A stretch of DNA of 64,000 bases from assembly GCA_943789205.1 (NCBI GenBank), contig CALSTG010000001.1, positions 372,001 through 436,000 on the forward strand, given 5' to 3'. Shown here piece by piece: positions 55,624 to 64,000 of this stretch. The position numbers and the translations under genes are program-made. Under the pieces are notes generated by a model. That model worked only from the letters and a program-made list of their open reading frames with translations, was not told where the DNA came from and did not search any database. Numbering within the stretch: the stretch's first letter is position 1; every line of letters starts with the position of its first letter. This stretch comes from an uncultured Flavobacteriales bacterium (lineage in GTDB: Bacteria; Bacteroidota; Bacteroidia; Flavobacteriales_D; Crocinitomicaceae).

Positions 55624-56708
55624 CTCCGTTCCTTTAAGAATAAGGGCAACAACAAATAGAAAACAATAGCAAAAAGTGAAATCACTAATGGAATTGCAAC
55701 TAACCTGCGCTCAATCTTGATATTCAAATTTCGTAAATCCCCTCTGGAGTTCAGGTTAATTTCTGTTAATATTGCCTCTGGTGATGGATAAGCTTCTGTT
55801 AGGTGAAACCAGCTACCATCGCTTTTTTCTGCAATGTTTTTTACCAAAGAAAGATTTACTTTTGACAAGATTACATTTCCTGATTGATCCAATCGAATTT
55901 GTTTATTTACACCTTCAAATATTGGGCCTCCTGTTTCCGTCCCAATAGCTGCAGCAATAAGCTTTATATCATCATTCACTATAGAATCAATAAATGCATT
56001 ATATCCCTCTTCATGATTCTCTCCGTCAGTTAATAATAAAATACTATTTTTTTGCCCTTTTCTATTAAAAGAACGCCGAGCATTGTCAAGCGCACTACTA
56101 ATATTGGTCCCTTGATTGCTGAAATAGGACGTGTTTACCTCAGAAACCATAAGTTTGAATCGATTGTAATCCCTAGTCAATGGAAGTTGTACAATAGAAT
56201 TATCTGCAAAAACACACAATCCAATGCGATGACCTGATAACTTATTTGTTAATGATTTCAAGACATTTCTCGCAGTCTCTAATCTGCTTTGATTTTGAAT
56301 ATCTTTCACATCCATTGATCTTGAGAGGTCCAGGCATACCATGATGTCTCCTCCTTCAGTCTCAACTTGTTTTTGAACACTGCCTTTAACAGGGTCTGAA
56401 AGTGCAAGGACAATTGCAATAAAGGAAAGCTTTAACGCAAAAAACTTAGCAGTAAAATAAATAACCTGGCGACGTTCACCGACTACAAAATTAGAATTTC
56501 TGTAAAATCCATGTAGAAGATTAAAACCAGAAAAAAAGAAATAATAGGCAGGTATAAGAAGTAATAATAAGTACAGTGTCGAACTGTTGTGAAAAATTAA
56601 TCCGTGAAAATAAAAAAACAAGACACATATAAGGATAGTAGCCGAAATCAAGATATCAATCCCTAGCACTCTTAATAACAAGCTTCTTTGTTTATGCCGA
56701 CTATTCAT
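55620..56708 (-). CDS. batB: BatB VWA-domain membrane protein
   Basis: 362 residues: two N-terminal membrane segments (about 15-35 and 42-60), a third near 85-105, VWA domain about 122-320 with MIDAS 'CLDLSRSMDV', and a C-terminal membrane anchor (about 335-355). Overlaps BatA by 8 nt. Partner of BatA. Confidence 0.9.
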   Translation of the reverse strand: MNSRHKQRSLLLRVLGIDILISATILICVLFFYFHGLIFHNSSTLYLLLLLIPAYYFFFSGFNLLHGFYRNSNFVVGERRQVIYFTAKFFALKLSFIAIVLALSDPVKGSVQKQVETEGGDIMVCLDLSRSMDVKDIQNQSRLETARNVLKSLTNKLSGHRIGLCVFADNSIVQLPLTRDYNRFKLMVSEVNTSYFSNQGTNISSALDNARRSFNRKGQKNSILLLTDGENHEEGYNAFIDSIVNDDIKLIAAAIGTETGGPIFEGVNKQIRLDQSGNVILSKVNLSLVKNIAEKSDGSWFHLTEAYPSPEAILTEINLNSRGDLRNLNIKIERRLVAIPLVISLFAIVFYLLLPLFLKERR

Positions 56709-57726
56709 TGCCTTTAAATAAAATTAAATCCGAGATTAATAATAAAACTAAAAAGATAATGAGTAGAAATAAGAGGCTTTTAGGTATAGGTATAGATGCT
56801 TTAATATCCGTTGAATCTTTGATTCTTTTTTTCTCGATTTTATCAATTTCAGTCAGAATATCTTTCAAAGATTCTGAATTTGTCGCTCTAAAATACTTTG
56901 CTGACGTTAGGTCAGCTATATTCTTTAAAATAGTCTCATCGATTTCCACAGGAGCATAAAATCCACCCATACCTAAAAGAGAATTACCCGGCATAGGAGC
57001 CATTCCATTAGTACCTACACCAATAGTATAAACCCTTATATTTTCACTTTTAGCCAAATTTGCTGCATCCTCCGGAGACAAATCTCCGCTATTGTTCGTG
57101 CCATCTGTCAATAAAATAATTGCTTTAGATTCTGTACTGTCACCTTTCATTTGAGCGACAGCTGTACCTAGACCGATACCAATAGCTGTTCCCTGTATTA
57201 AATCATTGCCGTTGGCTTTTCTGAGTTGAGAGAGTAATAGATTATGATCAACAGTACGGGGGCACACCGTATAAGCCTCACCCGAATAGGTCACTAAACC
57301 GATTCTATCGCCTTTCCTTGAGTTAACAAATTTTTCTATCACATTTTTAGCGGCGCTTAATCGGTTTGGTTTAAGATCCATAGCCTGCATAGATTCAGAG
57401 ACATCAAGAACAAAATTCAACTCTATACCCTTACTATTTAAAGTATCGTTATTACTGAAATCTGTCCACGAAAACGGTCTCGAAATTGCAATTACCAAAA
57501 GAACAAACACCATAACTTTTAAAGCCAATAAAAACCATCTCAACCTTCTTACGAATGAAGATTCCATCTTTTCTTGTAGCTTGAATGATTGCGTATACTT
57601 AATTCCAAATGTTTTTAGTTTTTCAGAACGAATCAAAAAAAATATTAGAAAAGGAGCCGCACATAAAAGAAGCAACAATTGTGGCTCTAAAAAATCATAT
57701 CCTGTATAACCAACCCAATTATCCAT
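56701..57726 (-). CDS. batA: BatA VWA-domain membrane protein
   Basis: About 341 residues from the ATG at 57726 (the frame can be extended to 57759 but that would overlap the preceding gene by 41 nt). Starts MDNWVGYTGYDFLEPQLL, with membrane segments about 15-35 and 55-75, VWA domain about 90-290 with MIDAS 'DVSESM', and a C-terminal anchor. Eight-nt overlap with the upstream gene. Confidence 0.9.
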   Translation of the reverse strand: MDNWVGYTGYDFLEPQLLLLLCAAPFLIFFLIRSEKLKTFGIKYTQSFKLQEKMESSFVRRLRWFLLALKVMVFVLLVIAISRPFSWTDFSNNDTLNSKGIELNFVLDVSESMQAMDLKPNRLSAAKNVIEKFVNSRKGDRIGLVTYSGEAYTVCPRTVDHNLLLSQLRKANGNDLIQGTAIGIGLGTAVAQMKGDSTESKAIILLTDGTNNSGDLSPEDAANLAKSENIRVYTIGVGTNGMAPMPGNSLLGMGGFYAPVEIDETILKNIADLTSAKYFRATNSESLKDILTEIDKIEKKRIKDSTDIKASIPIPKSLLFLLIIFLVLLLISDLILFKGNE

Positions 57727-58663
57727 CGACCTTCTCTTTACTTGGGGTAGTAGTTTCAATAATTTCTAAAGCTCTTACTTTCATTTTTAAAATATTAGCT
57801 TCTGATATTTTAGAATCTGCAAATTTGATGTAATCTGAAGCTAACAATAGAGACATTATTTCATTCTTGATTAATGCTTCAATAGGCAGTTGTACTAATA
57901 AAATCTTGGCTTGACTTGTCGTTTTCTCAAGAAAGGACAGCTCATACCTCAGTGTTAAATATTGCCGAAGAATGAAAGAAAACCGCACAAAATGTTCTTG
58001 GATTTTTTCATTTTTCCATAGCTGTTGCGCGAATAACTTTTCAAGATCAGATATGGCTTGTTCATCACAGGTCATTAAAATCACCTGCACTTTTTTAGAA
58101 TAAAGAAGCTTTCGAGCACCAAAAATGATAAATAGTAAAAGTATTACTGAAACTAAAAAATACAAAAGATAGGACAACTCAACAGTCTGTTGATTTTTAG
58201 ACCAATTGTAGAAGGTTTCTTTAATATCAAAAAGTTCCCCACCTGCATTCTCCTCATAATAAGAAACGTTAATATATACCTGTTGAGAAAGCATTTTAAG
58301 ACCTTGATTATCATAATTAAATCCAATTAATCTTAATTCACATGAATCCCATGCAATTACCTGAAAGATTCTTTGTGGAAATGAAATGCCTTTCTTTAAA
58401 ATAACAGTATCCCGAATTGATAAAATCTCAACAAAATTATAGGGTTGATTATTTAGAGAGGTATCTGATGAAAGAAATTGAGCCGGGTAATAATTTCGAT
58501 CAGAAATAGGTTTTGGTACAGCTTTAAGATTTGGGAATGTGCATGTTATTGAAAATTCATCACCTACTAAAGGTGCTTTATTTGAAACGGTAACGTCCAC
58601 TTCAGACTGGGCGTTTAAAATAAAGCACCAAAAGGTAAAAAGATATAAATACCAAATCCTCAT
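57719..58663 (-). CDS. BatD-like/DUF4381-like membrane protein of the Bat operon
   Basis: 314 residues: signal peptide 1-18, beta-rich periplasmic domain (about 20-150), one transmembrane segment near 165-190, and a helical cytoplasmic tail (about 195-310) of the type HFVRFSFILRQYLTLRYELSFLEKTT that resembles DUF4381 proteins. It sits between the DUF58 gene and batA and overlaps both. I infer that it is a structural partner of the Bat complex; no enzymatic motif is present. Confidence 0.75.
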   Translation of the reverse strand: MRIWYLYLFTFWCFILNAQSEVDVTVSNKAPLVGDEFSITCTFPNLKAVPKPISDRNYYPAQFLSSDTSLNNQPYNFVEILSIRDTVILKKGISFPQRIFQVIAWDSCELRLIGFNYDNQGLKMLSQQVYINVSYYEENAGGELFDIKETFYNWSKNQQTVELSYLLYFLVSVILLLFIIFGARKLLYSKKVQVILMTCDEQAISDLEKLFAQQLWKNEKIQEHFVRFSFILRQYLTLRYELSFLEKTTSQAKILLVQLPIEALIKNEIMSLLLASDYIKFADSKISEANILKMKVRALEIIETTTPSKEKVDG

Positions 58664-59526
58664 CTAATCAGACCATTTAATTTTTTAAAAACATCCTCAT
58701 TATTAGACACCTCCAAGTAATGCATTTTAGACTTTCGGCATTCATTCTTCCAAAATAATTTATTTGCTTCAAAATATTTTTCATGCAACTCAATCTTTCT
58801 TTTAGAAAAACCGTTGTTCCAGGTAGCTAGACCAGTCTCATTATTAATAAACTTATAAAAACCAAATCTCGGTGTTGAAGCTTCTGCCTCATCACCAACA
58901 TTAACAACGTACACGCGATTGTTTTTTTTGGTTTTGATTAGTGCATCTCTCTGAACTTCAGACTGCTCAAAATGAAAGTCACTTAAAATAAACAAACGAA
59001 ACTTTTTTAATCTTGCAGATCTTAGAAAACTCAGGGCATTAGATAAGCTCGACTTTTTTTCATGACTTTCCCAATGCATAAGTTTTGAGGCAATCATCCA
59101 AATATTTTTAATCCCTACTTTAGGTTCGAAATAACACTCAACACGGTCTGAAAAAAATACAGCTCCAACTCGATCTTTATTTAATGCACAGGAGAAGCCA
59201 ATGGTCGCAAAGAGTTCGGTAACGATATCCTTTTTGGTTTTACGCTTACTTCCGAAATCTAAAGACTTTGAAACATCTATCATCAAAAGATTAACTTGCT
59301 CTCGTTCCTCTTCAAAAACTTTTACATGCGGCTTATTGTATCTAGCAGTTACATTCCAATCTATAAAACGTGTTTCATCACCAAATTGATATTCACGTAC
59401 TTCGCTAAAGCTCATGCCAAAACCTTTAAATGAGCTAGACACCTCTCCTAACCGTTTTTGATTTGACAAGTTTTGCGTTTGAAATTGAATACGACGCACA
59501 GAACGAATGAGCTCCTTTAAATTCAA
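58660..59526 (-). CDS. DUF58 domain protein of the Bat operon
   Basis: 288 residues, no signal peptide. The N-terminal SSSFKGFGMSFSEVREYQFGDETRFIDWNVTAR is the DUF58 signature, followed by a VWA-like fold (LLMIDVSKSLDFG). Overlaps moxR and the next gene by 4 nt each. Works with MoxR ATPases in maturing protein complexes. Confidence 0.92.
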   Translation of the reverse strand: MNLKELIRSVRRIQFQTQNLSNQKRLGEVSSSFKGFGMSFSEVREYQFGDETRFIDWNVTARYNKPHVKVFEEEREQVNLLMIDVSKSLDFGSKRKTKKDIVTELFATIGFSCALNKDRVGAVFFSDRVECYFEPKVGIKNIWMIASKLMHWESHEKKSSLSNALSFLRSARLKKFRLFILSDFHFEQSEVQRDALIKTKKNNRVYVVNVGDEAEASTPRFGFYKFINNETGLATWNNGFSKRKIELHEKYFEANKLFWKNECRKSKMHYLEVSNNEDVFKKLNGLIR

Positions 59527-60593
59527 GGAACTTCGACGTATTGAATTATTTTTTCAATAATATCATCTGCAGAAATGGAATCCATTTCAGCCTCATAAGA
59601 AACACCAATTCTATGATTTAAAACCGGAACTGCCATCAATTTGACATCCTCTGGAATTACAAATGCGCGTCCTTCCATAAAAGCTCGTGCTTTTGCCACT
59701 AAGGCAAGACTAATACCACCTCTAGGAGAGGCGCCAAAAGTAAGATAAGGCTGAAGCGGTTCAAGTGCTTTTAATTTTGGAGCACGTGTCTGATGTATAA
59801 TCTCTACAATATATTTCTCTATTTTTTCATCAAGATAAACTTGCTTTACCAGTGCTTTAAGCCGAAGAATATCTTTTTTTGAAATTATTTTCTGTAATGG
59901 TTTGAGAGGCTCTGGTTTAATTTGAGATCGAATGATTGCCTGTTCCTCAATTGGCGAGGGGTAACCAACCTTTATTTTCATTAAAAATCGATCTTTTTGA
60001 GCTTCTGGCAATACGTATGTCCCTTCCTGTTCTATGGGATTTTGAGTAGCCATAACAAGGAATGGTTCAGGAAGCTTAAAGGTGTTTTCACCAATAGTAA
60101 CTTGCCCCTCCTGCATCGCCTCGAGCAAAGCACTTTGAACTTTTGCAGGTGCCCTATTTATTTCATCCGCTAATAAAAACGAAGAAAAAATGGGCCCTTT
60201 CCTGACGGTGAAGGCATCTGATTTTTGTTGATAGATCATAGTACCTGTAACATCAGCAGGTAACAGGTCCGGAGTAAATTGAATACGTCCAAAATCCAGA
60301 TTCATAGTTTCTGAAAGTGAACGGACAGCTAAAGTTTTGGCCAAGCCTGGCATCCCTTCTAATAAGACATGACCTTCGGTTAGTAAGGCAATAATAAGGG
60401 CATCGATCATAGCGGACTGACCAATTACAACATTACTGACTTCAGCTCGCAGTTGATCCAATAATATTTTTTCTAATGCAATCTCAGCATTTAATTTTCT
60501 CAAATGTTCCGACGGATTATTGGCTTGTTCATCTTGTGGTGCACTGGATTCGATCATAGGACTTTTTTGTTGAGTAGCAAAAATCCGAAACAT
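59523..60593 (-). CDS. MoxR-family AAA+ ATPase
   Basis: 356 residues. Walker A is GMPGLAKT (about 73-80 in a start at 60593), Walker B is LLADEINRAP, and the sensor regions PFLVMATQNPIEQEGTY and EAQKDRFLMKI are typical. It has an acidic, low-complexity N-terminus, so the true start could be the ATG at 60557. First gene of the Bat operon; acts as a chaperone for the VWA partners. Confidence 0.93.
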   Translation of the reverse strand: MFRIFATQQKSPMIESSAPQDEQANNPSEHLRKLNAEIALEKILLDQLRAEVSNVVIGQSAMIDALIIALLTEGHVLLEGMPGLAKTLAVRSLSETMNLDFGRIQFTPDLLPADVTGTMIYQQKSDAFTVRKGPIFSSFLLADEINRAPAKVQSALLEAMQEGQVTIGENTFKLPEPFLVMATQNPIEQEGTYVLPEAQKDRFLMKIKVGYPSPIEEQAIIRSQIKPEPLKPLQKIISKKDILRLKALVKQVYLDEKIEKYIVEIIHQTRAPKLKALEPLQPYLTFGASPRGGISLALVAKARAFMEGRAFVIPEDVKLMAVPVLNHRIGVSYEAEMDSISADDIIEKIIQYVEVP

Positions 60594-60642
60594 TGAATTT
60601 TATGAATTGTATTTCATGTTAATTCTTGTTAATCTTGTGTAA

Positions 60643-61014
60643 GTGAAATCACAAAAAAATAGAAAATGTCTAGAGTGCGATGAGCAGCTTTTAGGTCGTA
60701 AGGACCAAAAGTTCTGTGCAGATTATTGCCGGAATACCTATAACAATCGTCTAAACGAGGATGTGAATTCGACAGTCCGAAAAATAAATAGCATTCTAAG
60801 AAAAAATAGAAGAATACTGGCTAAATTAAATCCAAATGGTAAAAAAACAGTGCATCTTATTCAATTGGCTGAGTTAGGGTTCAATTTCCATTACTATACC
60901 AATAGCTACAGCACAAAAAAAGGACATCAATATTTCTTTTGCTATGACATGGGGTATCGAGCTGTTGAAAATCAAGATTTTTTATTGGTTCACAAACAAG
61001 AATACGTTTCCTAA
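60643..61014 (+). CDS. Zinc-ribbon protein (DUF2116-like)
   Basis: 123 residues from a GTG. A C-x2-C…C-x3-C zinc ribbon at about residues 9-29 (CLECDEQLLGRKDQKFCADYC), then RNTYNNRLNEDVNS and a basic helical region with RKNRRIL. I recall such proteins as common in Flavobacteriia next to hydrolase genes. No function is established. Confidence 0.75.
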   Translation: MKSQKNRKCLECDEQLLGRKDQKFCADYCRNTYNNRLNEDVNSTVRKINSILRKNRRILAKLNPNGKKTVHLIQLAELGFNFHYYTNSYSTKKGHQYFFCYDMGYRAVENQDFLLVHKQEYVS

Positions 61015-61029
61015 GAATAGACTTCAAAA

Positions 61030-61860
61030 ATGGTTTTAAGCAATCAAATTTACAAAGGTGCTGGAGGCAAAGAAAGTCTTATTGACCTTGAAATACCAGA
61101 ATCCTTTAATGGCGAAATTGTCATTTTTATACACGGATTTATGGGTTTTAAAAACTGGGGGGCATGGCACCTTGTGCAAGAGTATTTTGTAAAACATCAT
61201 TTTGGGTTTTGTAAATTAAATACGTCCCACAACGGAGGGACAATAAATAATGGAATAGACTTTCCTGATGCTTATGCTTTTAAAAACAACACCTATTCTA
61301 AGGAAATTGAGGACCTAAAATGTGCCGTTAAATGGATTGATTTAAACATATCCAATTGGAAAGGACATGTTATCGGACATTCAAAGGGTGGAGCCGTTGC
61401 GTTAATCGCAGGAGCACAAATCAACCAAATTTCATCTGTATCGACTTGGGCATCAATTGCCTCAATTAGTGAGAGGTTTCCTAGAGATGCTGATTTAAAT
61501 GAATGGAGAGAGAATGGTATCCGCATCATTAAAAATGGCCGAACCAAACAAAATTTGCCACAAGGTTTTGATTTATATGAAGATTTCAAGAGAAATGAAA
61601 AAGAATATGATCTAGAACGATTATGCCGGAATTATAATAAGCCAGTCTTTATCGCTCACGGAATAAATGACACCTCTGTATCAATTGATAATGGTAAAAG
61701 ACTATCGCAATGGTTACAACAAAAGCTTCATGTAATTGCAAATGCTGATCATGTTTTTCAAAGTAAACACCCCTGGATTAGCTCAGATTTACCGGTTCAA
61801 CTTAAAGAGCTTTCTGAAAAAACGCTAAACTTCTTAAAAACAATAGAAGAGAATAAATAA
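61030..61860 (+). CDS. Alpha/beta hydrolase (serine aminopeptidase-like)
   Basis: 276 residues with HGFMGFKNWG (oxyanion hole), the nucleophile serine in VIGHSKGGA, the acid D in GINDTSVS and the His in NADHVFQSKHP. Cytosolic, no signal. It follows the zinc-ribbon gene by 15 nt and is probably co-transcribed. Confidence 0.85.
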   Translation: MVLSNQIYKGAGGKESLIDLEIPESFNGEIVIFIHGFMGFKNWGAWHLVQEYFVKHHFGFCKLNTSHNGGTINNGIDFPDAYAFKNNTYSKEIEDLKCAVKWIDLNISNWKGHVIGHSKGGAVALIAGAQINQISSVSTWASIASISERFPRDADLNEWRENGIRIIKNGRTKQNLPQGFDLYEDFKRNEKEYDLERLCRNYNKPVFIAHGINDTSVSIDNGKRLSQWLQQKLHVIANADHVFQSKHPWISSDLPVQLKELSEKTLNFLKTIEENK

Positions 61861-61953
61861 TTACCATGATTACGGTATTTGATTGCCATCTTTATCTTTG
61901 TTCTTTTGAAATTATTTTATTTGCTTTTACTTTTGATCCTAAGTTCATCAACT

Positions 61954-62478
61954 ATGAATGTTAAAATTATTTACGGCTCAGATACAGGAAACACAGATTA
62001 TGTTATTGAGACCTATTTGTTAAATGAGTTAAGCATTCATTTCAAGGAGGTATCCCATCTAAACATATACAATATTGAGGCAGCTGATTGGTCAGATGAC
62101 GTTTTGTTCATTATCGGAGTTCCAACTTGGTATGATGGAGAACTTCAAAGCGATTGGGATTCGTACCTCGATGAATTCAAAAAGTTAGACTTTAAGGGTA
62201 AAACCTTCGCAATGTTTGGGCTTGGTGATCAAATTGGATACGGGGAGTATTTCGTTGATGGTATTGGCATTTTAGCTGAGGTCATCCTAAAAAATGGAGG
62301 AGAGATAATTGGTTTTTGGCCAACAGAGGACTATAAATTTTCAGCATCCAAAGCACTTGTGAATGATCACCAATTCTATGGATTGGCTATTGACGAAGAT
62401 AATGAAGATGAACGAACCTATGACCGCGTAACATCTTGGGTAGCACTTCTCGACAAGATTTGTAGGAGTAAAGCTTAA
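61954..62478 (+). CDS. fldA: Flavodoxin
   Basis: 174 residues from the ATG at 61954. The FMN phosphate loop is YGSDTGNT (about 7-14), the isoalloxazine loops are PTWYDGE and GLGDQIGYG. Electron carrier that can replace ferredoxin when iron is scarce. The upstream frame extension (61879) adds only a hydrophobic stretch and starts with TTG, so I reject it. Confidence 0.95.
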   Translation: MNVKIIYGSDTGNTDYVIETYLLNELSIHFKEVSHLNIYNIEAADWSDDVLFIIGVPTWYDGELQSDWDSYLDEFKKLDFKGKTFAMFGLGDQIGYGEYFVDGIGILAEVILKNGGEIIGFWPTEDYKFSASKALVNDHQFYGLAIDEDNEDERTYDRVTSWVALLDKICRSKA

Positions 62479-62488
62479 TTTTTTAACA

Positions 62489-62519
62489 AAAAAAAAGCCC
62501 GGCTTCAGCCGGACTTTTT
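62489..62519. terminator. Bidirectional terminator between fldA and tRNA-His
   Basis: Stem CCGGC/GCCGG with a TTCA loop, flanked by an A-run on the left and a T-run on the right, so it ends transcription from both sides. Confidence 0.85.
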
Positions 62520-62522
62520 CTG

Positions 62523-62597
62523 GGTGGAAGATGGGTCTCGAACCCACGACCCTCGGTACCACAAACCGATGCTCTAACCAACTGAGCTACAACCACC
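62523..62597 (-). tRNA. tRNA-His (anticodon GTG) with two U-U mismatches in the acceptor stem
   Basis: D arm, anticodon arm (TCGGT-TTGTGGT-ACCGA, anticodon GTG) and T arm (GTGGG/CCCAT) are good, and the extra G(-1) opposite C73 is the tRNA-His identity mark. The acceptor 5' strand is GTGGTTG and the 3' strand is CTTCCAC, so positions 5-68 and 6-67 are U-U. A normal partner would be CAACCAC. No CCA is encoded. Functional status is uncertain. Confidence 0.85.
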
Positions 62598-62609
62598 ATT
62601 TAGTGGCGA

Positions 62610-62617
62610 CAAATATA
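62610..62617 (-). promoter_or_regulatory. Candidate tRNA-His -7 box
   Basis: TATATTTG on the minus strand, exact TAnnTTTG and identical to the octamer before tRNA-Glu. It ends 12 bp upstream of the tRNA. Confidence 0.6.
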
Positions 62618-62688
62618 ATAAATTCTTATCATAAAAATTAATCAAAATAAATGCGCTTGAAAATCGTTATGGTCTTAACTTTACAAAC

Positions 62689-64000
62689 TTGAAAGCAAAA
62701 ATCCTCATTTTATTTCTATTGCTTGCATTCTATCAACATGCACAGGTCAAAACCATAAAAGGGTTTTGTATTGATGTCAAAGGCAATCCTATTGAAAATG
62801 TATTTATTAAAGCTAATACAAAACCTATTCAAAGTGCCTACTCTGATAATGATGGGATGTATCTTTTCAATGTAAATGTTGGAGATTCTATTCAGCTGGT
62901 ATATCAAGCCAATGAAATTATAAAAAAGAAAAATATTTTTATTGAAGAAAACATGCGTCGATTTCCCGATATCAGCTTTTCCATTCAGCAGCAAGAAGGT
63001 GTTGATGTTATTCAAGATCGTGAAACTCCCTTTGAATTAGAGACTCTTCCGGTTATTGATGCCCAGAGAATCACTGGAAGTATAGAAAAAGGCTTAGTGC
63101 TGACCACAGCTGCAACCTCAAATAATGAACTCACCTCAAACTATAACGTACGCGGTGGAAATTATGATGAGAACCTTGTTTATGTTAATGGGTTTCTTGT
63201 CTACCGACCTTTCTTGACGAGAAGCGGTCAACAAGAGGGAATGAGCTTTATTCATTCAGCGCTCGTCAAATCAGTTCGGTTTTCTGCAGGTGGATTCGAT
63301 GCTCAGTATGGCGACAAACTCAGCTCAGTTCTGGATATTTCCTACAAGGACCCTAATGCTTTTAAAGCCTCATTAATGGTGTCATTGTTAGGCATTGAAG
63401 CCCATGCGGAACAAAAGTTAAATGAACGATTTAGTTACATAGCTGGAGCTCGTTATCGTTCAAATGGTTATTTCTTAAATTCGCTACCCACAAAGGGTGC
63501 ATATAACCCGGTTTTCGCAGATGGACAAATAGCCACCAAAACTAAAATCTCTGAAACTTTAAGTTTCAATACACTCCTGCATTATTCCTCAAACAACTAC
63601 AGGTTCAGTCCACAAACATCCCAAACTGATTTTGGAACAGCAAACGAAGCATATTCTTTTACCATATATTTCGACGGTCAGGAACAAACTAAATTTCAAA
63701 CAATGATGGGTGGCGCGTCCTTGAATTGGCAGCCTAATGACAAAACCAAACTAGACCTATATGCAACTGCATTTCAAACTACTGAAAGAGAGTATTTTGA
63801 TATACAAGGGCAATACTTTATTAACGAATTAGAGACCGATCCTTCAAAGGAAGAATTTGGTGATTCTATTGCCGTTCTGGGAATAGGTACATTTTTAAAC
63901 CATGCAAGAAATAAGTTAGATGCAACTATCATAAATATTTATCATAATGGAGAACAAGTTTTCTACAATGGTTTTATTGATGATCAGCGACAAAAATATA
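62689..64000 (+). CDS. TonB-dependent receptor, N-terminal part (runs off the window)
   Basis: Open from a TTG at 62689 to the window end, about 437 codons. Signal peptide 1-19, carboxypeptidase-regulatory-like domain about 20-95 (TIKGFCIDVKGNPIENVFIKA), plug domain about 110-230 with YNVRGGNYDENLVYVNGF and VRFSAGGFDAQYGDKLSS, then the first barrel strands. No in-frame ATG lies near the signal peptide. Divergent from tRNA-His. Confidence 0.85.
   Translation, partial: MKAKILILFLLLAFYQHAQVKTIKGFCIDVKGNPIENVFIKANTKPIQSAYSDNDGMYLFNVNVGDSIQLVYQANEIIKKKNIFIEENMRRFPDISFSIQQQEGVDVIQDRETPFELETLPVIDAQRITGSIEKGLVLTTAATSNNELTSNYNVRGGNYDENLVYVNGFLVYRPFLTRSGQQEGMSFIHSALVKSVRFSAGGFDAQYGDKLSSVLDISYKDPNAFKASLMVSLLGIEAHAEQKLNERFSYIAGARYRSNGYFLNSLPTKGAYNPVFADGQIATKTKISETLSFNTLLHYSSNNYRFSPQTSQTDFGTANEAYSFTIYFDGQEQTKFQTMMGGASLNWQPNDKTKLDLYATAFQTTEREYFDIQGQYFINELETDPSKEEFGDSIAVLGIGTFLNHARNKLDATIINIYHNGEQVFYNGFIDDQRQKY

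Noticed and set aside
61879..61953. Membrane-anchored flavodoxin from an upstream TTG
   Set aside because: The hydrophobic stretch has no family support and the ATG at 61954 starts exactly at the conserved first strand.

Overview
The window is an AT-rich, gene-dense chromosomal segment from a member of the Bacteroidota, most likely the class Flavobacteriia (Flavobacteriales). The evidence is a short RpoD without region 1.1, the promoter motif TAnnTTTG upstream of many genes, TonB-dependent receptors with N-terminal carboxypeptidase-regulatory-like domains, C-terminal 'YPNP' sorting domains of the type IX secretion system (T9SS), DUF4295 behind L28/L33, DUF4494, and a Bat (aerotolerance) operon. 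I cannot name the genus. There is no prophage, IS element, CRISPR array or plasmid backbone.

Layout. 1-2.1 kb (minus): the N-terminal part of an outer-membrane porin, then a tRNA-Glu/tRNA-Glu/rpsT unit. 2.2-4.5 kb (plus): lipid kinase, YdcF-like protein, AlkB. 4.5-8.6 kb (minus): guaA, a LysM/periplasmic-binding protein and hemF, tightly coupled. 8.8-16.2 kb (plus): secA, a DUF2520 protein, a KdsC-like phosphatase, rocD and a phosphoglucomutase split by one extra base. 16.4-20.8 kb (plus): secreted proteins, namely two SGNH-hydrolase lipoproteins, a T9SS-exported peptidylarginine-deiminase-like enzyme and a membrane SRPBCC protein. 20.8-23.8 kb: an alpha/beta hydrolase, an orphan, aat, a cold-shock gene and tspO. 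23.8-32.6 kb is the accessory part: a GDPD-LamG-LamG-T9SS gene with several frameshifts, and a two-gene operon of a cysteine-containing repeat protein (T9SS) and a collagen-like tail-fibre protein with fifteen 45-bp repeats and two frameshifts.

32.9-44 kb: a VOC remnant, a methyltransferase, a ZIP transporter, a VWA protein, the divergent aroQ/xerD pair, rpmB-rpmG-DUF4295, ftsY, an OsmC-like protein, a TonB receptor, a DUF1015 protein and a YggS-like protein. 44-47 kb (minus): M16 peptidase, pdxH, DUF4494, cdd. 47-52.3 kb (plus): two FKBP isomerases, a lipoprotein and priA. 52.3-60.6 kb (minus): rpoD, then the Bat operon (moxR, DUF58, a BatD-like membrane protein, batA, batB, batC, batD) with every junction overlapping. 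60.6-64 kb: a zinc-ribbon protein, an alpha/beta hydrolase, flavodoxin, tRNA-His and a TonB receptor that runs off the end.

Most genes are core metabolism or cell-envelope functions. The most interesting observations are the PPAD-like exported deiminase, the tRNA-His with two adjacent U-U mismatches in its acceptor stem, the broken collagen-like and GDPD-LamG surface genes, the 12-bp-arm palindrome at 16300-16324, and the aroQ/xerD divergent pair separated by only 3 nt with a promoter inside aroQ. I did not find a clearly new multi-gene system.
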